A stretch of DNA of 64,000 nt from Diabrotica undecimpunctata (lineage: Eukaryota; Arthropoda; Insecta; Coleoptera; Chrysomelidae). The notes under the pieces were generated by a model. The model saw only the letters and a program-made list of their open reading frames with translations, had not been told where the DNA came from and made no database searches. Location of the stretch: assembly GCF_040954645.1 (NCBI RefSeq), contig NC_092804.1:147321108-147385107 (forward strand). Reading direction: 5' to 3'. Shown here in pieces: positions 44,768 to 56,480 of this stretch (position 1 is the stretch's first letter; each line of letters opens with the position of its first letter). The translations under genes were made by a program, and so were the position numbers.

Positions 44768-46190
44768 TTAACACATTAAGCGCCGAACGATATTTTGCGA
44801 TTGTGTCCGTGGCGCGGTAAAAATTTTATGGCAAAATCGTATTCAGAATATAAGGAACATGTTAATGGTAGACATGTCTAGGAGCATGTTAGTAGTAAAA
44901 AATTAATAATCAATAAGATTCAGCCAATTTAACGTGTTAATAAAATCTATACACGCGGCGCCTAATTAAAACATATAACCCTACGTCTGTGTATAGATAA
45001 TATGCACACCGCAGCAGGACGGTCACACTTGTACAGACTTGCTTTTTGTATTTGATGATCACGATTATAACAAAAATAAAGACATTGAAAATTCCGACTC
45101 TCAATCAGAGGAAGAAGTGAAAAAAACGAAAAATTGCATTAAGTAGAAATCATGAATGTTCCTCGAATTCAGATGTCAACGTTCCTGAAAATGTACCACA
45201 AATGTGGCGACTAATTATTAAAAAATTTAAAAATTTTGTTTTCAATAAACCTGTAGGAGTTACTGATGAAATAAGCAATCAACTTCAAGGTAAAAGTGAA
45301 TTCGACTCATTTCAACAATTCGTAACTGATGTTATATTTGAACTAATTACACAGAAATATTTATGCCGATTAAAAAGTTGTAGAAAAAATGACAAACGAA
45401 ACCATTGGTCTAAAATCAAGAATAAATGAATGGACTCCAACAGATACAGCAGAAACGAAAAAAAAATTTGGAATCGTCCTCTGGATGGGAGTCTATCAAA
45501 AACCAACCCTAAAAGATTATTAAAAATAATCTACAAAAATTAAATTGCAAGTGCCATAAGCAGAAATAGTTTTGAATTACTACTACAAATGTGGCATTTC
45601 TCCAATAATGAAGAGTGTCCTCCAGGAAGAAGGCTATATAAAGTTCAACCTCTACGTGATATTCTAAATAAAAATTTTAAAATGTGCATGAAACTCGGTG
45701 AAAACGTATCTTTTGACAAAAGCATGATTCCTTTTCAGGGACAAATGTCATTTCGTCAATATATAAAGGGACAAAAACATAAATGTGGATTAAAGGTTTC
45801 AAGTTATGTCTAAAGGGTTGCTATACGTACCATATGAAAATTTATTGTGGACTAGATAAAAGTATAGGTATACCCGTAGTCAATAAAATAGTTCTTGAAC
45901 TTATGGATGGACTGATGTGAGATGGCCGTACACTGTTTGCTGATAATTGGTATAATAGCGTCTGTTTAGCTAACGAACTAATTGCAAATAATACACATTT
46001 GGTCGGTATATTACGGAGGAACCGCAAGCAAAATCCAGTTGCAGTTGACCAAAAGAAACTTTAAAGGGGTGAAATTTATGGAGAAGAGAAGAATGATATA
46101 GTTGTAGCTTAGTGGAGGGATAAAAGAGATATTTTATTTATAAGTACACGAAGATGAAATAACGGAGGTTAGTGCAAGAGAAGAAGGTGC
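44768..46190 (+). pseudogene. piggyBac-like transposase, second family, broken
   Basis: TTAA at 44,768-44,771 followed by CACATTAAGCGCCG is a plausible 5' end. Frames give an acidic leader (ENSDSQSEEEV) and the N-terminal core (FDSFQQFVTDVIFELITQKY). The 45,589-45,813 frame reads QPLRDILNKNFKMCMKLGEN, VSFDKSMIPFQGQMSFRQYI (first catalytic Asp) and KGQKHKCGLKV. Shifted frames read TYHMKIYCGLDKS, FADNWYNSVCLANELI (second Asp) and WRDKRDILFISTR (third Asp region). Catalytic residues persist, but frameshifts and stops (about 45,428, 45,813, 45,920) disable it. The Cys-rich C-terminal finger was not found. It differs from the 31-35 kb family. Confidence 0.8.
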
Positions 46191-46448
46191 TTGAGTTCTA
46201 GTTTCAAATACTAATCCTTCATGATCCTTATTGATTTATATTTTATCTTACATTATCCCACACGTGCATTAAAAATCCTTCCATTATAACTTTCTCATTA
46301 TGATTATGATGATAATGAATTTCCATTTCAACGCACAGTAAAATTTTACTCGTTCTTTCTACTAATTTTCTTGTGGCTTTTTTTCTTATTGGCTACCGCC
46401 TACTCAGTCAGTCATAACAATTCTCTTATAGTTTCATGTATTAATATT

Positions 46449-46489
<41 letters not shown>

Positions 46490-47084
46490 AAGTTTAGAGG
46501 TTGATTTTATTTTTTTAAATAAATTCATATACTTAGTTATGTTTATTTGTTTGAAGAGTGTACTTTGACCAATCAAAAAAGGTTTGATTTGGATCTTCAT
46601 CTTTTTGGCAATCTGCACATAAGTTTAAAACAATAATTTTAGTTAAATATAGAGGGAAACAGGCAAACAAAAATCTTCAAATTTCATTCAAATTATACGA
46701 TATAAATTTTTTATATTAATATTTGAGATTTTTTTGTATAGAAAACTGATTGCTATATAAAATGAATAAACAAACAAACATTTAGAAAATACTCCAGTTA
46801 CCCCTTTTTACAAACAGGTTGAAAAAACTTTTAGTAAAGCTTATTCTTTTCATTAAAATGTCAGTGACTTAGTGCTCTGTGCTGATAATTCAGAATCATT
46901 TATTTTTCTCGAAGAAATGTGCAATAAAAGGTAAATGTTTAATAAAAATTAATGGATGGCATTCAAAGTGGATGGTGTTTTGCAAAACATAGTTATTCTC
47001 CGACCATTATAAGATAATTGGTTGTAAATTTAATGACTGTTTTGTATATTATCTATTAAAATTATTATAATTAGTTCTATATAT
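46191..47084. other. A+T-rich with a (TA)n tract at 46,452-46,484
   Basis: Apart from the TA microsatellite, no feature was recognised. Confidence 0.6.
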
Positions 47085-47980
47085 TATCTATTAAAATTAT
47101 TTCCAGTAAATATTCTTAAGTAGATTAGAAAAAAAAACTTACAATGAAGTAAAAAATTCTTTTTGTGAAATTCAATTGGAAGCAGTGAGATAGGGTATTG
47201 TTTAAGAAGTTCGATAAAATAAAAAGAATTTTTGACGAAGGGCGAACCATTTTCGGCGAGAAGTTGTAGAGTCTTGCCCAAGTACTTGGCCAATGGTTAT
47301 GTAGGGCAGTTGTATGCACTGACAATGGGACGTAGAGGGGTATCGGGTTTGTGAATTTTGGATAGGCCATATATTCGAGATATTCTAGAAGACTTTTAAC
47401 GAGGATTTAGAGATTGTTTTATGTCAACAGGAAGAAAGGTTTTATTGATAATGGCTTTTGTTGTTTTCTCCAAATAGGTTGTTGGATTATTAGGAATTGG
47501 TCTGTAGTCTAAAGTAATAATCAGATTTGAGAGTTTGTTGATGTAAGAAAAAGTCTTTAGAATGAAAGTGTCATTGCCTTTATCGGCGAAAAGCATGATT
47601 AGATTTGGATTTGATTAAAGTTCTTTCAGGTTCTTTCAGGGCTTTTTTCTTGGATTGGCTAATGTTTGGAGTAAGAGGCTTTGAGTTTCTAAGAACTCTA
47701 GCGATGTCTTGTTTGGTTATTTCAGTATCTTCGGAAGGTAAACTGGAGAGGGCTTCTTCAGTTTGACAGATTATTGTCTCAATTCGAATGTGACTTGGGT
47801 AACAGAGTAATTGAAATCTTTTGCTAAAGCTTAAGTGACAATGGTCGAAATAGGGGTATTAGAAAAGTTATGAACCAGTGTAGTGGGTTCCAATGTTGAG
47901 GTTTTTGAAATTTGCTCGGAAATTAGATGAGCTAATTTGTGCTTCTGAATTTCAGTCTTAGATTCGAAAGTATTTAAGGC
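47085..47980 (-). pseudogene. Penelope-like element, RT N-terminal half
   Basis: On the minus strand frames read EEALSSLPSEDTEITKQDIA, NPNLIMLFADKGND, TLDYRPIPNNPTTYLEKTTK (the region before the RT fingers), YGL-like AYPKFTNPIPLYVPLSV, and KYLGKTLQLLAENGSPFVKN followed by SFYFIELLKQYPI. This is the start of a PLE reverse transcriptase. It stops where the palm should follow. It probably belongs to a different PLE subfamily from the 48.6-50.9 kb copy. A 10-bp direct repeat (TTCTTTCAGG) lies near 47,623-47,640. Confidence 0.8.
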
Positions 47981-48558
47981 TATCTATGTGTGATATTTAA
48001 AATTGATTTTGAACACTTAGAACCATAGTCCCCATTTGCTTCTATAAACCAAGAATTATCCGAGAAGCCATAGAAATTTAAAAAAGGCCACATGATCTTA
48101 ATAAAAGAGATGACGGCATAGTGTTACCTTCAACATAGAGGTCTCTCGCAAAGAAAATATCCTCCGCCCCATCCGCGAATCAAAATCCCACTGTCAGAAA
48201 TTACCTCACCAACCCCCGCGCCAATATCTACGCCAATTCCCACGCTGCAATGTTTGCATGCAATTTTCTACCCAAATAATTTTGATGACATAAAAGATGT
48301 TGTGTTAGTTGTTTAAAATGACTCACAGTGTGTAACTAAAAATTAAGAACTTTTAGTATTTTATAAATTGCTAAAGAACTTCTGTTAATAAAAAGTAATT
48401 TTATTTATTTTCACCAGATCTAATAAAATCATTTTTGGTGGTAGAAGCCAAAAGGTTTCAGTTGAAATATTTTAAAAAATATTAATTAAAAATTTATACT
48501 AGTTTTATACTAATAATTATAATAATATTGCTCTGAAGCTATTTTCTTGTGGCATGTT
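47981..48558. other. Nothing recognised; C-rich patch at 48,150-48,250
   Basis: A short C-rich section (CCTCCGCCCCATCC, CCAACCCCCGCGCC) contrasts with its surroundings but yields no motif. Confidence 0.4.
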
Positions 48559-48905
48559 AAAGTAATTACTATTTAAATGGAATAAGCCCCAATTAAAGGG
48601 TAAAGTACGTTTATTGACGTTTCAATTTCCACTTCGGAAATCGTTCTCAAAATACAAACATTACTAAATTAAACAAATTTTGTTTTTTTGTTACTTGGTG
48701 AAAAATTCTTCCAATAATTTAATTTTATCTGAATGATTTATATTGACAATTCAGACATACATTATACATTTTAAAGTAAACGACTTTAAAATGATATTGC
48801 CAATGCCAATATTGTTGAGTTGTGTTCCTGGGACGACTTTACTTGTAAGATAGTTCATTCGATTACATGAAATCAACTTTAACTTGAGAATATTCGTCAG
48901 AAAAA
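48559..48905 (-). repeat. PLE terminal repeat, left, inverted
   Basis: The reverse complement matches 50,529-50,873 and 5,945-6,260. It includes TTATTGACGTTTCAATTTCC and, inward, ATTCTCAAGTTAAAG in complement. Confidence 0.88.
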
Positions 48906-49148
48906 ATCATAGCCTGTAATTCATCTTAAATAAACACATGCCATAATGACAGTAAAAATCTACTGTTAGTGATTCCATAGTAAATTATAAGGGAAAACCA
49001 GGAAAAAAGTCTCATAATACTATCCCGATGTGGTAAGTATTTGGTCGTGCATTTAGTTTACTTTCAATAAACACCAAATTCTGATTTTATATGTTTGTTA
49101 TTTAAAAAACATAAATGATGTATCCTCTATATGTTACCGACTTACTAA

Positions 49149-49673
49149 TACTGGTATTTTTCTTTTAATAACTTTCTCTTTTAATATGGGTAACCATATT
49201 AAAAGAGTTTAACCATAAATGATAAAGGATAATCATTTTTTAATAAAACAGATGTTACCAAATGTTTTTCCTCTAAGAACGAACTTTCGTTAGAACAAGT
49301 AACTTCGGCTCTATCGTATAAGAATTTAATGATTCCCTTTTTAATATTAATATTGTGATTTGATTTGAAATTTAAATATCTGTTAGTATGTGTTGGTTTT
49401 CTATATTTCTATATAATACTGGTATTTTTCTTTTAATAACTTTCTCTTTTAATATGGGTAACCATATTAAAAGAGTTTAACCATAAATGATAAAGGATAA
49501 TCATTTTTTAATAAAACAGATGTTACCAAATGTTTTTCCTCTAAGAACGAACTTTCGTTAGAACAAGTAACTTCGGCTCTATCGTATAAGAATTTAATGA
49601 TTCCCTTTTTAATATTAATATTGTGATTTGATTTGAAATTTAAATATCTGTTAGTATGTGTTGGTTTTCTATA
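49149..49673. repeat. 257-bp tandem duplication with hairpins
   Basis: 49,149-49,405 recurs almost exactly at 49,417-49,673 (offset 268 bp). Each copy begins with the perfect hairpin CTCTTTTAATATGG-GTAA-CCATATTAAAAGAG and contains the end of the PLE coding region. Near identity implies a recent event or an assembly artefact. Confidence 0.92.
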
Positions 49674-50528
49674 CACCTGAGTCTCATACTCAGTATCGTT
49701 CTTAGAGATTAAAACATCTAGGAAAGGTAGTGTGTTATTATATTCCTTTTCCATGGTAAATGTTATTGTCTTTTCTTTATCGTTGATATCATTTAGGAAT
49801 AACCATGTTTGTTCCATGGATAACCAAATAACCAATAATAAATATATTGTGATAATTATTTTCTTTTCTTTCCTTTGGGAAGAACTTAAAAAAGTTGTGA
49901 CTGGCTGAATGGCAAATGCCTATGCCAAAAAAATCATTTAGGAATGTGTCCAACAACTCTGATCCATAAGGCTATATTGAGAATACATCGTCTACATATC
50001 TCCACCATACTGCAGGTTTTAAATTTTGTTTATAAATAATATTTGTTTGTTTATAGAATTCATTATTTAGTTGAAAATATGTATTATTAGTACATAATGT
50101 TAATAACTCCATTACAGCTGATATGTTTAGTCTTGTTCTAGTTGCCAATGTATCATCACTCTCTAATTTTGTCTTGACTATATTTAAAGTCTTATCTAAT
50201 GGCACATTCATAAATAAACTATTTATGTCAAAATTTACCAAAGTATTATTTGAATTAAATTCAATATTGGATAATTTATTTAAAATATGTTGTGTATTTT
50301 TTATAAATGTGTCATTTTTATTTTTTATTTGCCAATAGTTGTATAATATTTAATAAAAATTTTGATAGTTCACTACAAGGAGAATTCATGGTACTACAAA
50401 TGGGTCTAAGTGGTATATTCGTTTTATGAACTTTCGGTACTCAATAAAAATGAGGGTTCTTACTGTAACGACGTGTAATTAATCTCCTCTGATAACTTGT
50501 CTGTTTTCCAAAGGCTTTGTTGGATTTT

Positions 50529-50873
50529 TTTCTGACGGATATTCTCAAGTTAAAGTAGATTTCATGTAACCGAATGAACTATCTTACAAGTAAAGTCGTC
50601 CCAGGAACGCAACTCAACAATATTAGCAATATCATGTTAAAGTCGTCTATTTTAAAATGTATAATGTATGTCTGATTTGTCAATAAAAATGAGTCAGATA
50701 AAATTAAATAATTAGATGAATATTTCACCAAATAACGAAGAAAAACAATTTGTTTAATTTACTAATGTTTATATTTTGAGAACGATTTCAGAAATGGAAA
50801 TTGAAACGTCAATAAACGTACTTTAACCTTTAATTGCGGCTTATTCACCTTTATATAGTAATTACTTTAATAA
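50529..50873 (+). repeat. PLE terminal repeat, right
   Basis: It runs from TTCTGACGGATATTCTCAAG to AACGTCAATAAACG and GCGGCTTATTC. It is inverted relative to the left repeat. Confidence 0.88.
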
Positions 50874-51479
50874 TAATAAAACAACATATAATAATAATAA
50901 TAATACTTATGAAAGAAATACACAATGAAGTGTGGATGTAGCTTTTTTTCCACTTTTAATAAATAAGTAAATAAAATTAACAAAAATACCAAAGCCGTCT
51001 TATATTAGACGATCATTAATCTGAAGTTAAGAGATTTAATGGGGATTCAAACTATTTTATGTTTAAAGGGTTATGTGTGTTATATAATCTAATGTCCTAC
51101 GTGTATTACACACAATTATGTTAACAAAATAATTATTGTGATGACCATTTTTTATAACACCATTCAATGGCAAACCTGCAAAACCTACAAACGTTTTTTT
51201 TATTATTCTGTAAGGACAATGTTCGGAAAATCAGACGCTGCTAAGCCATTATAATTGAATTTATGACGACCTTTTATAGAAAATTAATTATCGACAGATT
51301 TTCTTTGTTTGAATTATCAGGGCTTTTAAAAAAAGGAAATTTACAATCTGAAGTTATCTGAGCTACGTCGTCAAAGGAAAGTTTTAATAAATTAGGCCTA
51401 ATTTCAAGAGGGCTTTACAGAGAAAACTTAATGTATGGATTTTAAAATTTAGTGAGCCTTTATTTCCAGTAAAGTAGTG
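50874..51479. other. A+T-rich, nothing recognised
   Basis: An AAT-rich run lies near 50,890-50,910. The last part may be decayed Jockey ORF1, but no motif was clear. Confidence 0.4.
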
Positions 51480-52440
51480 GTTTTAATGAAATATTGAAAC
51501 AATTTCTGTGTAAATGTATTACTGTGGGCCACACAAATAAAAAATGTTCGGTCTAAAGCTGATTAATATTGCCTCTTCAAAATATTTTTCGTGAGATTAG
51601 TAAAAAGATTGTGGGAAATCACTAAAAGATAAACCAGAATGTGGTAAAATGTAATCTGCAAACTACCGAGGATGTTAGGTAGCCAAAATACAAAAGTTGG
51701 GAAATGAGGGCAAACAAAGCTAGTGCTCCAAAACTCCAGAAAATTGTTAATCAAAAGAAAAAATCAAAAGCACAAAAAGTCTATACTACACAAAAACACT
51801 AAAAATAAAAAAATATAGTAATGTAGTAAATATTGGTAGATGATAAAAATATTTGGAAAATAGCGCGAAAGCAGCTATATCGAAAATTAAAAATGACTAA
51901 GCAAGTACGAATTATAAAATGAAATGCCAATGGACTGCTACAACATTAAAATTAGCTGCAGATAATCCTAAAAATAGAAGTTAATTTGTGTCTCATTTGT
52001 AAAACACATTTTACTAAGCAAGCTTAAAGGATACAAGGTATACCATACTATAAATCCTGACCAACATTATGAGGAGCTAAAATATGAAACAGAACAGATA
52101 CAAGCAGCTACTGTATGTGTCAAACTCAAACTAATTACGAAATTAATGTAATGTAAGTATTCAATTAAACAAGAACAGTATGTAGAATATACGAAACGTT
52201 TGGGAAAATGATATATTATTGGAGGTAACTTTAATGAAAAGCACACCCAATAGGAATCATGATTGACAACAATTAGAAGAAAATAATTACTGGAAGCCAT
52301 AAATGGGCAGAAATGTGAAGTAATATCAACAGACAGACCGACTGATTCGACAACAGATTTAAATAAAATGTCACTGTCAATGAAGTGGAGCAGTTGTTGC
52401 AAATTGGTGGAGGGTCTTCACTGATTAAAAATTTGTGTGT
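51480..52440 (+). pseudogene. Jockey-type LINE, ORF1 end and endonuclease start
   Basis: Broken frames read CKCITVGHTNKKCS (zinc-knuckle remains) and CGKSLKDKPECGK, then SANYRGC and VAKIQKLGNEGKQS. These suggest the ORF1 gag end. From about 51,900 frames read IIKWNANGLLQH and VNLCLICKTHFTKQ (endonuclease start), then EYIRNVWENDILL, SLTTIRRK and EVISTDRPTDSTTDLNKMSL. The last is a degraded version of STGEPTYWLSDLNKIPD in the 41.5 kb Jockey. The copy ends near 52,440 and meets an opposite LINE. Confidence 0.7.
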
Positions 52441-52740
52441 GACAGTAGTGTGACCAATTCTTAAACGGTTTATAATTATCGTCTACTTGTGGGGTTATTC
52501 AAAGAGCTGTTCACCTTTGGGCATATTGGGTTTAATTTGGTTACTGAATTTTTCCAGTTATTTTGCCAAATGTTATTGCAATGAACTTTAATCAGATGTT
52601 TCATGTCACTATAAGTATGTTTTGTAATTTTTGTAGTGTCTTCTAAGTTGATACGGCTTGTAGTTGCTAGTTAATCTGCTTTTTCATTTCCCTAGATTCC
52701 AGTGTACGATGGTACCCAAATAAAAGATGTGTCCTATGAT
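52390..52740 (-). pseudogene. RNase H-containing LINE, C-terminal end
   Basis: The minus strand reads FYLGTIVHWNLGK then NEKAD (RNase H end, the His and Asp region), followed by degraded linker. It then reads RLRIGHTTVTHKFLISEDPP and CNNC, the conserved Cys/His tail found after RNase H in I, R1 and Outcast-like LINEs. It is oriented against the Jockey fragment on its left and overlaps its end. Confidence 0.7.
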
Positions 52741-53189
52741 TAAGAAAGTTAACCAACAGAAAAATAATTATACCACTTTAAATAATTACCACTCTACTAC
52801 ACTTCTTAATACTTGTTTTGGTGTTATAATAAAATGAAAGTGTTAAAATTAAATAATTACTGTTACATTTAGTTATACAATATGCTCCATTTAATTTGAA
52901 AGACAATATCAACGTAGTTTTATTTGTTTACTAAATTCACTCATAATTGTGTTTGTATGTTAAATTAAACAAAATATTATAAATCAATGGCTTTCTATTT
53001 AAATTGACTAAAAAAATAGTCATAACAAGGTCGTCTTTATATACTCCAGTCACTGTGGAGGAAAAGAGGTCAATACCTCTAAATTTTTTATAACTGAATC
53101 GATTTTGCTAAAAATTTGGAATTAGGCTGACCTTACCTCCCTCTTCAAAAGTTATATATGCGCTAGGTAAGCTTTTTATTTTTAAGGGG
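52741..53189. other. Nothing recognised
   Basis: A+T-rich sequence. Confidence 0.4.
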
Positions 53190-53650
53190 TGAAATCACCC
53201 CTTATTGAAAATAATGAAAAAAATTTATATTAAAGCATTTTATGGATTTAAATCGTGTTAAATTAGGTAATTGAAATATTGTCAATTATAATAATGGATA
53301 TTGTGTACATTCTCAACCCTTAAATAATCTTAAAAACCACCCCTTTTAATAAAAATAATTGTAAAAAATCGTTTTACAGGTTCAAACGCTTTTGTAGTGC
53401 ATTTATACATATCATCTACAATGTAATTATCTGCTTATATAAAATCATTTCGGTTGATTTCAACACTTCAACCCTTAAAAACTACCCCCTATGTCAAAAT
53501 ATATAAAAAAATGTTTTTAAACAACTTCAAAAGTTTTTAATGTTTTTAATGTCAAAAATTCCTTTCTTATCAATAAAATATTTTTTGATTGGTTGCTTAT
53601 TTTCAACCCTTAAAAACCACCTCTATGCTCACGAAAAAAATTCCCCTTTG
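53190..53650. repeat. Degenerate tandem repeat, about 140-150 bp period
   Basis: The motif CAACCCTTAAAAACCACC recurs near 53,314 (expanded), 53,467 and 53,603. A related inverted form, AAGGGGTGAAATCACCCCTT, lies near 53,195. Spacing is about 153 and 137 bp. Confidence 0.7.
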
Positions 53651-55319
53651 GTAAATGTCTAAATAAAAAAATTAAGTATACTCATGATGTTTTTATTATA
53701 AACATATTTGTGTGAGTGTTAGTGTGTCTGTTACCAGTTTTTCGAATATACTTGAATAAAGCATTTATATATACAGAAAATAAGTTGATGCTCCAAAATA
53801 TAAATAACATGCTCCAAAATTTTTTTAGAATAACTCCGTTAATTTTTAAGCTACAGTGTCCATTAGAAAAATATTTTGAAGGTAATGTCAAAAGCTACAA
53901 GACTAAGTAGATTAAAATATGTTAAAATTCTTTCTTTTTAAATAGTAAAGGGCCAAAGTGCTGATTACAGGTGTGTCAGCCGCTGTATCTCAAACTTCAA
54001 TTGGCTATATCTCTATTATTTTTTGAGCTACAACAAAAATAAAAAAATCTAAATTTTTGATAAGAAAAAAACTACATTTTGGTATAGAACCATTGTTCAC
54101 GTATCTCTTATAGTTTTAGATTTATTTTGAATAAAATTAAAATTTTTAGAAAATTAAAAAAAAAGATTTTCTAATTTAAATATGATTTTTTCAAAAAATA
54201 CGCATTTTAAACAGACTAAACTTTTAAAACTTATAAACAACACTAAAAATAAATGAATTGTAGAAGATATACGTTTAATTTCAATTCTGATCGAAATAGT
54301 GTTACTTATACTGCTCGTTTCTTTTTTTAAACGCCAGAGTAATTCAAATTCTTTCCTTCGTATTTCGCTGCGTTTTAATCGAAATGGCTTTTAATATAGC
54401 TCATTTTAAAGGTTTTTTCTAGCTCTTTAAAAAGTGTTATATTAGTTTTTATCAAAAAAGATGTCCATTTTCCGATATTTGATGTTAAATGCATCGAGTA
54501 TAGTATCCCAAAAATAAAAAGTCATCTTCAAACAATTATAAATCGCTTAGTATTGTACTTATAAAACTTAATAAAAAAACAGTCTATTTGTTTCGTTATA
54601 AGCTTTATTTTTTTTTATTATAGATTTTTCAATAAAACGCTTTGTTTTTGAGTTATTCGTACAAAATCATTGGAAAACATGTTTTTTTTTTGCGAAGTTT
54701 ACTTTTTGCGTATAACTCAAAAAGTATTGATTTAGCGAAAAAAATTTATATGACATTTTTTATTTAAAATTTGATTCTCTATCAATTTATGGGGTTATTT
54801 GAGTGTAAAAAGTTCAACCCCCTAGATGGGGTGCCAACCACCCCAGGGGCAGAAGCACACATCGGCACCATATAACTTATGTTTTTTGAGTAATTTACTA
54901 CCCACTGTAAAAATTTCAGATAAATCGGTGCAGTTATAAAAAATTTAAAGGGAAAATGCCACAGTAACTGGACTAATAATAATATAGGCTATATAATTAA
55001 GGCTTGCGAAAAAATATTACTACGTTTTTCATTGTGCAATAATTATTTGATGTAGTATTGTGTAATAATTATTTATTTGAGGTCCTGCAAGTGACAATAG
55101 TAGTTTCCTTGATTTTCGCTTCGTAATAAACTTCAAAATAATTGGGGAATTATAAGTTAGAAAATTCAACAGAGTTCAAAAATAAGTGTTTAAAGTTAAG
55201 TGCATACAGGTGATAGTAGAGAATAAAGGAAATACCATTAGACAAGTAAGATAAAACTATTTTAATATTTTTACCAAGTTTTAAGTAAATGAATAATTTT
55301 GTGTGAAAGATTAAAAAAC
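53651..55319. other. A+T-rich old dispersed repeat, no gene
   Basis: No coding motif. The 54,790-54,960 section (GGGTGCCAACCACCCC, then CGGTGCAGTTATAA) looks like a dispersed repeat, but I cannot name it. Confidence 0.4.
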
Positions 55320-56480
55320 TGGTTTTGGCGAATGTTTTAAGTCCGAGGGGTCGACCCGCTTAAGCATTCCTACGCGTTTTTTGTGCCGGCAAGAAATTAA
55401 ATATTAAAATAAATACCACATAATTTTATTACAAAAATCCAGATCCGACTTAAAAATAATTTAGATTAAAGTTAAGATTAGAATTAAATTAAATTAAAAT
55501 AATAAATACGAATTGTTATTGTAATAAAAAAGTTTAATTAATATAGGAAAATGAATAGAAGTAACAAAGGAACAGGAAGCGAAATAGATACAGATAAAGA
55601 AACGAAACACAAGAGAAGAGACCAGGATGAATATTTTAGAAGAAGTAAAATGACAAAGCGTACATCTTCTAAAAGTGGCACAAAGAGAAAGAAAGAGAAA
55701 GAGGATGTCATGATTAAAATAATACAACAACTAATGGAAAAAAATAAAGAAATGATGAATGAAACTAAGCAAATAAAAAAAGAACAAATGGAAAATATTA
55801 AACAACTACAAGAGCTAAAGAAGGAAAACAGAAAATTAAAAAACGATGTGAAACAATTACAAGACAGAATAGAACAACTGGAGAAAACAAGTAAAAAGAA
55901 AAGTTTGATTATATCGGGTTTAAAAATAGATACAAATAGATTAGAACAGTGCATAGCGTACGCGAATGATGTGGTGATACTAGCGAAAACAAAAAATCGT
56001 TTAGAAATAATTTTCCAGAAATTTAAGAAGAAGCGAAAAGGTACGGATTAATAATAAACCAAACAAAAACGCAATATATCGAAATAAGAGGAGTCATAAC
56101 AAATAATAACAAATATATCAAAATGAAAGGAGCAGAGACTTTAGTTTTGAAAAAGTGTCAGAATTTGAATACTTGAGGGTAACCATAACGAACACGGAAA
56201 AAGAAGAAAAAGAGATAAACAAAAGATTAATGAAAGGAAGCAGACCGGTAGGGTCACTAAATACATCACTGAAAGCAAAAAATGTGTCAAGGAGAGCTAA
56301 ACTGCGAGTATACGAGATAGTAATCAGGCCCGCAGTGATGTATGCGAGCAAAACATGGATTATGAACCAGCAAGAAGAAAAGAAAGTAGATCTGGGAAAG
56401 AAAGGTGCTCAGAAAAATCTTTGGAGGAATAAAGACGGCAGAGAATATTTGGAGAAGACGAACGAATGTGCTTTCTAAGA
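55320..56480 (+). pseudogene. Internally deleted LINE: coiled-coil N-terminus joined to RT end
   Basis: A possible 5' leader lies at 55,320-55,550. The 55,551-56,051 frame (166 codons) starts MNRSNKGTGSEIDTDKETK. It forms a long Lys/Glu-rich coiled coil (residues about 45-120, heptad-like NIKQLQELKKENRKLKNDVK) and reaches KKSLIISGLKIDTN. It then passes in frame at about 55,940 into the RT palm (CIAYANDVVILAKTKNRLEI, where YADD reads YAND). Shifted frames continue to INQTKTQYIEIRG, SEFEYLRVTITNTEKEEKEI and RRAKLRVYEIVIRPAVMYAS, then KVLRKIFGGIKTAENI. The whole endonuclease and RT fingers are missing. Confidence 0.8.

Larger units (their letters stand above)
48559..50873 (-). mobile_element. 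Penelope-like element bounded by inverted terminal repeats, endonuclease deleted
   Basis: The 50,241-49,972 frame reads VNFDINSLFMNVPLDKTL and WWRYVDDVFSI with the YVDD catalytic box intact. The 49,835-49,467 frame continues INDKEKTITFTMEKE, LPFLDVLISKND and YETQVYRKPTHTNRYLNFKS, the PLE region after the palm. After KNDYPLSFMVK the sequence jumps at a perfect hairpin into the 3' terminal region, with no GIY-YIG domain. Terminal repeats of about 345 bp lie at 48,559-48,905 and 50,529-50,873 in opposite orientation. A 257-bp tandem duplication lies inside. PLEs are known to carry terminal repeats in direct or inverted arrangement. Confidence 0.88.

Noticed and set aside
48150..48250. C-rich patch considered as an exon
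   Set aside because: No open frame with splice sites was found on either strand.
55494..55954. Minus-strand Phe/Ser/Cys-rich frames
   Set aside because: They are the complement of the plus-strand Lys/Glu coiled-coil frame.
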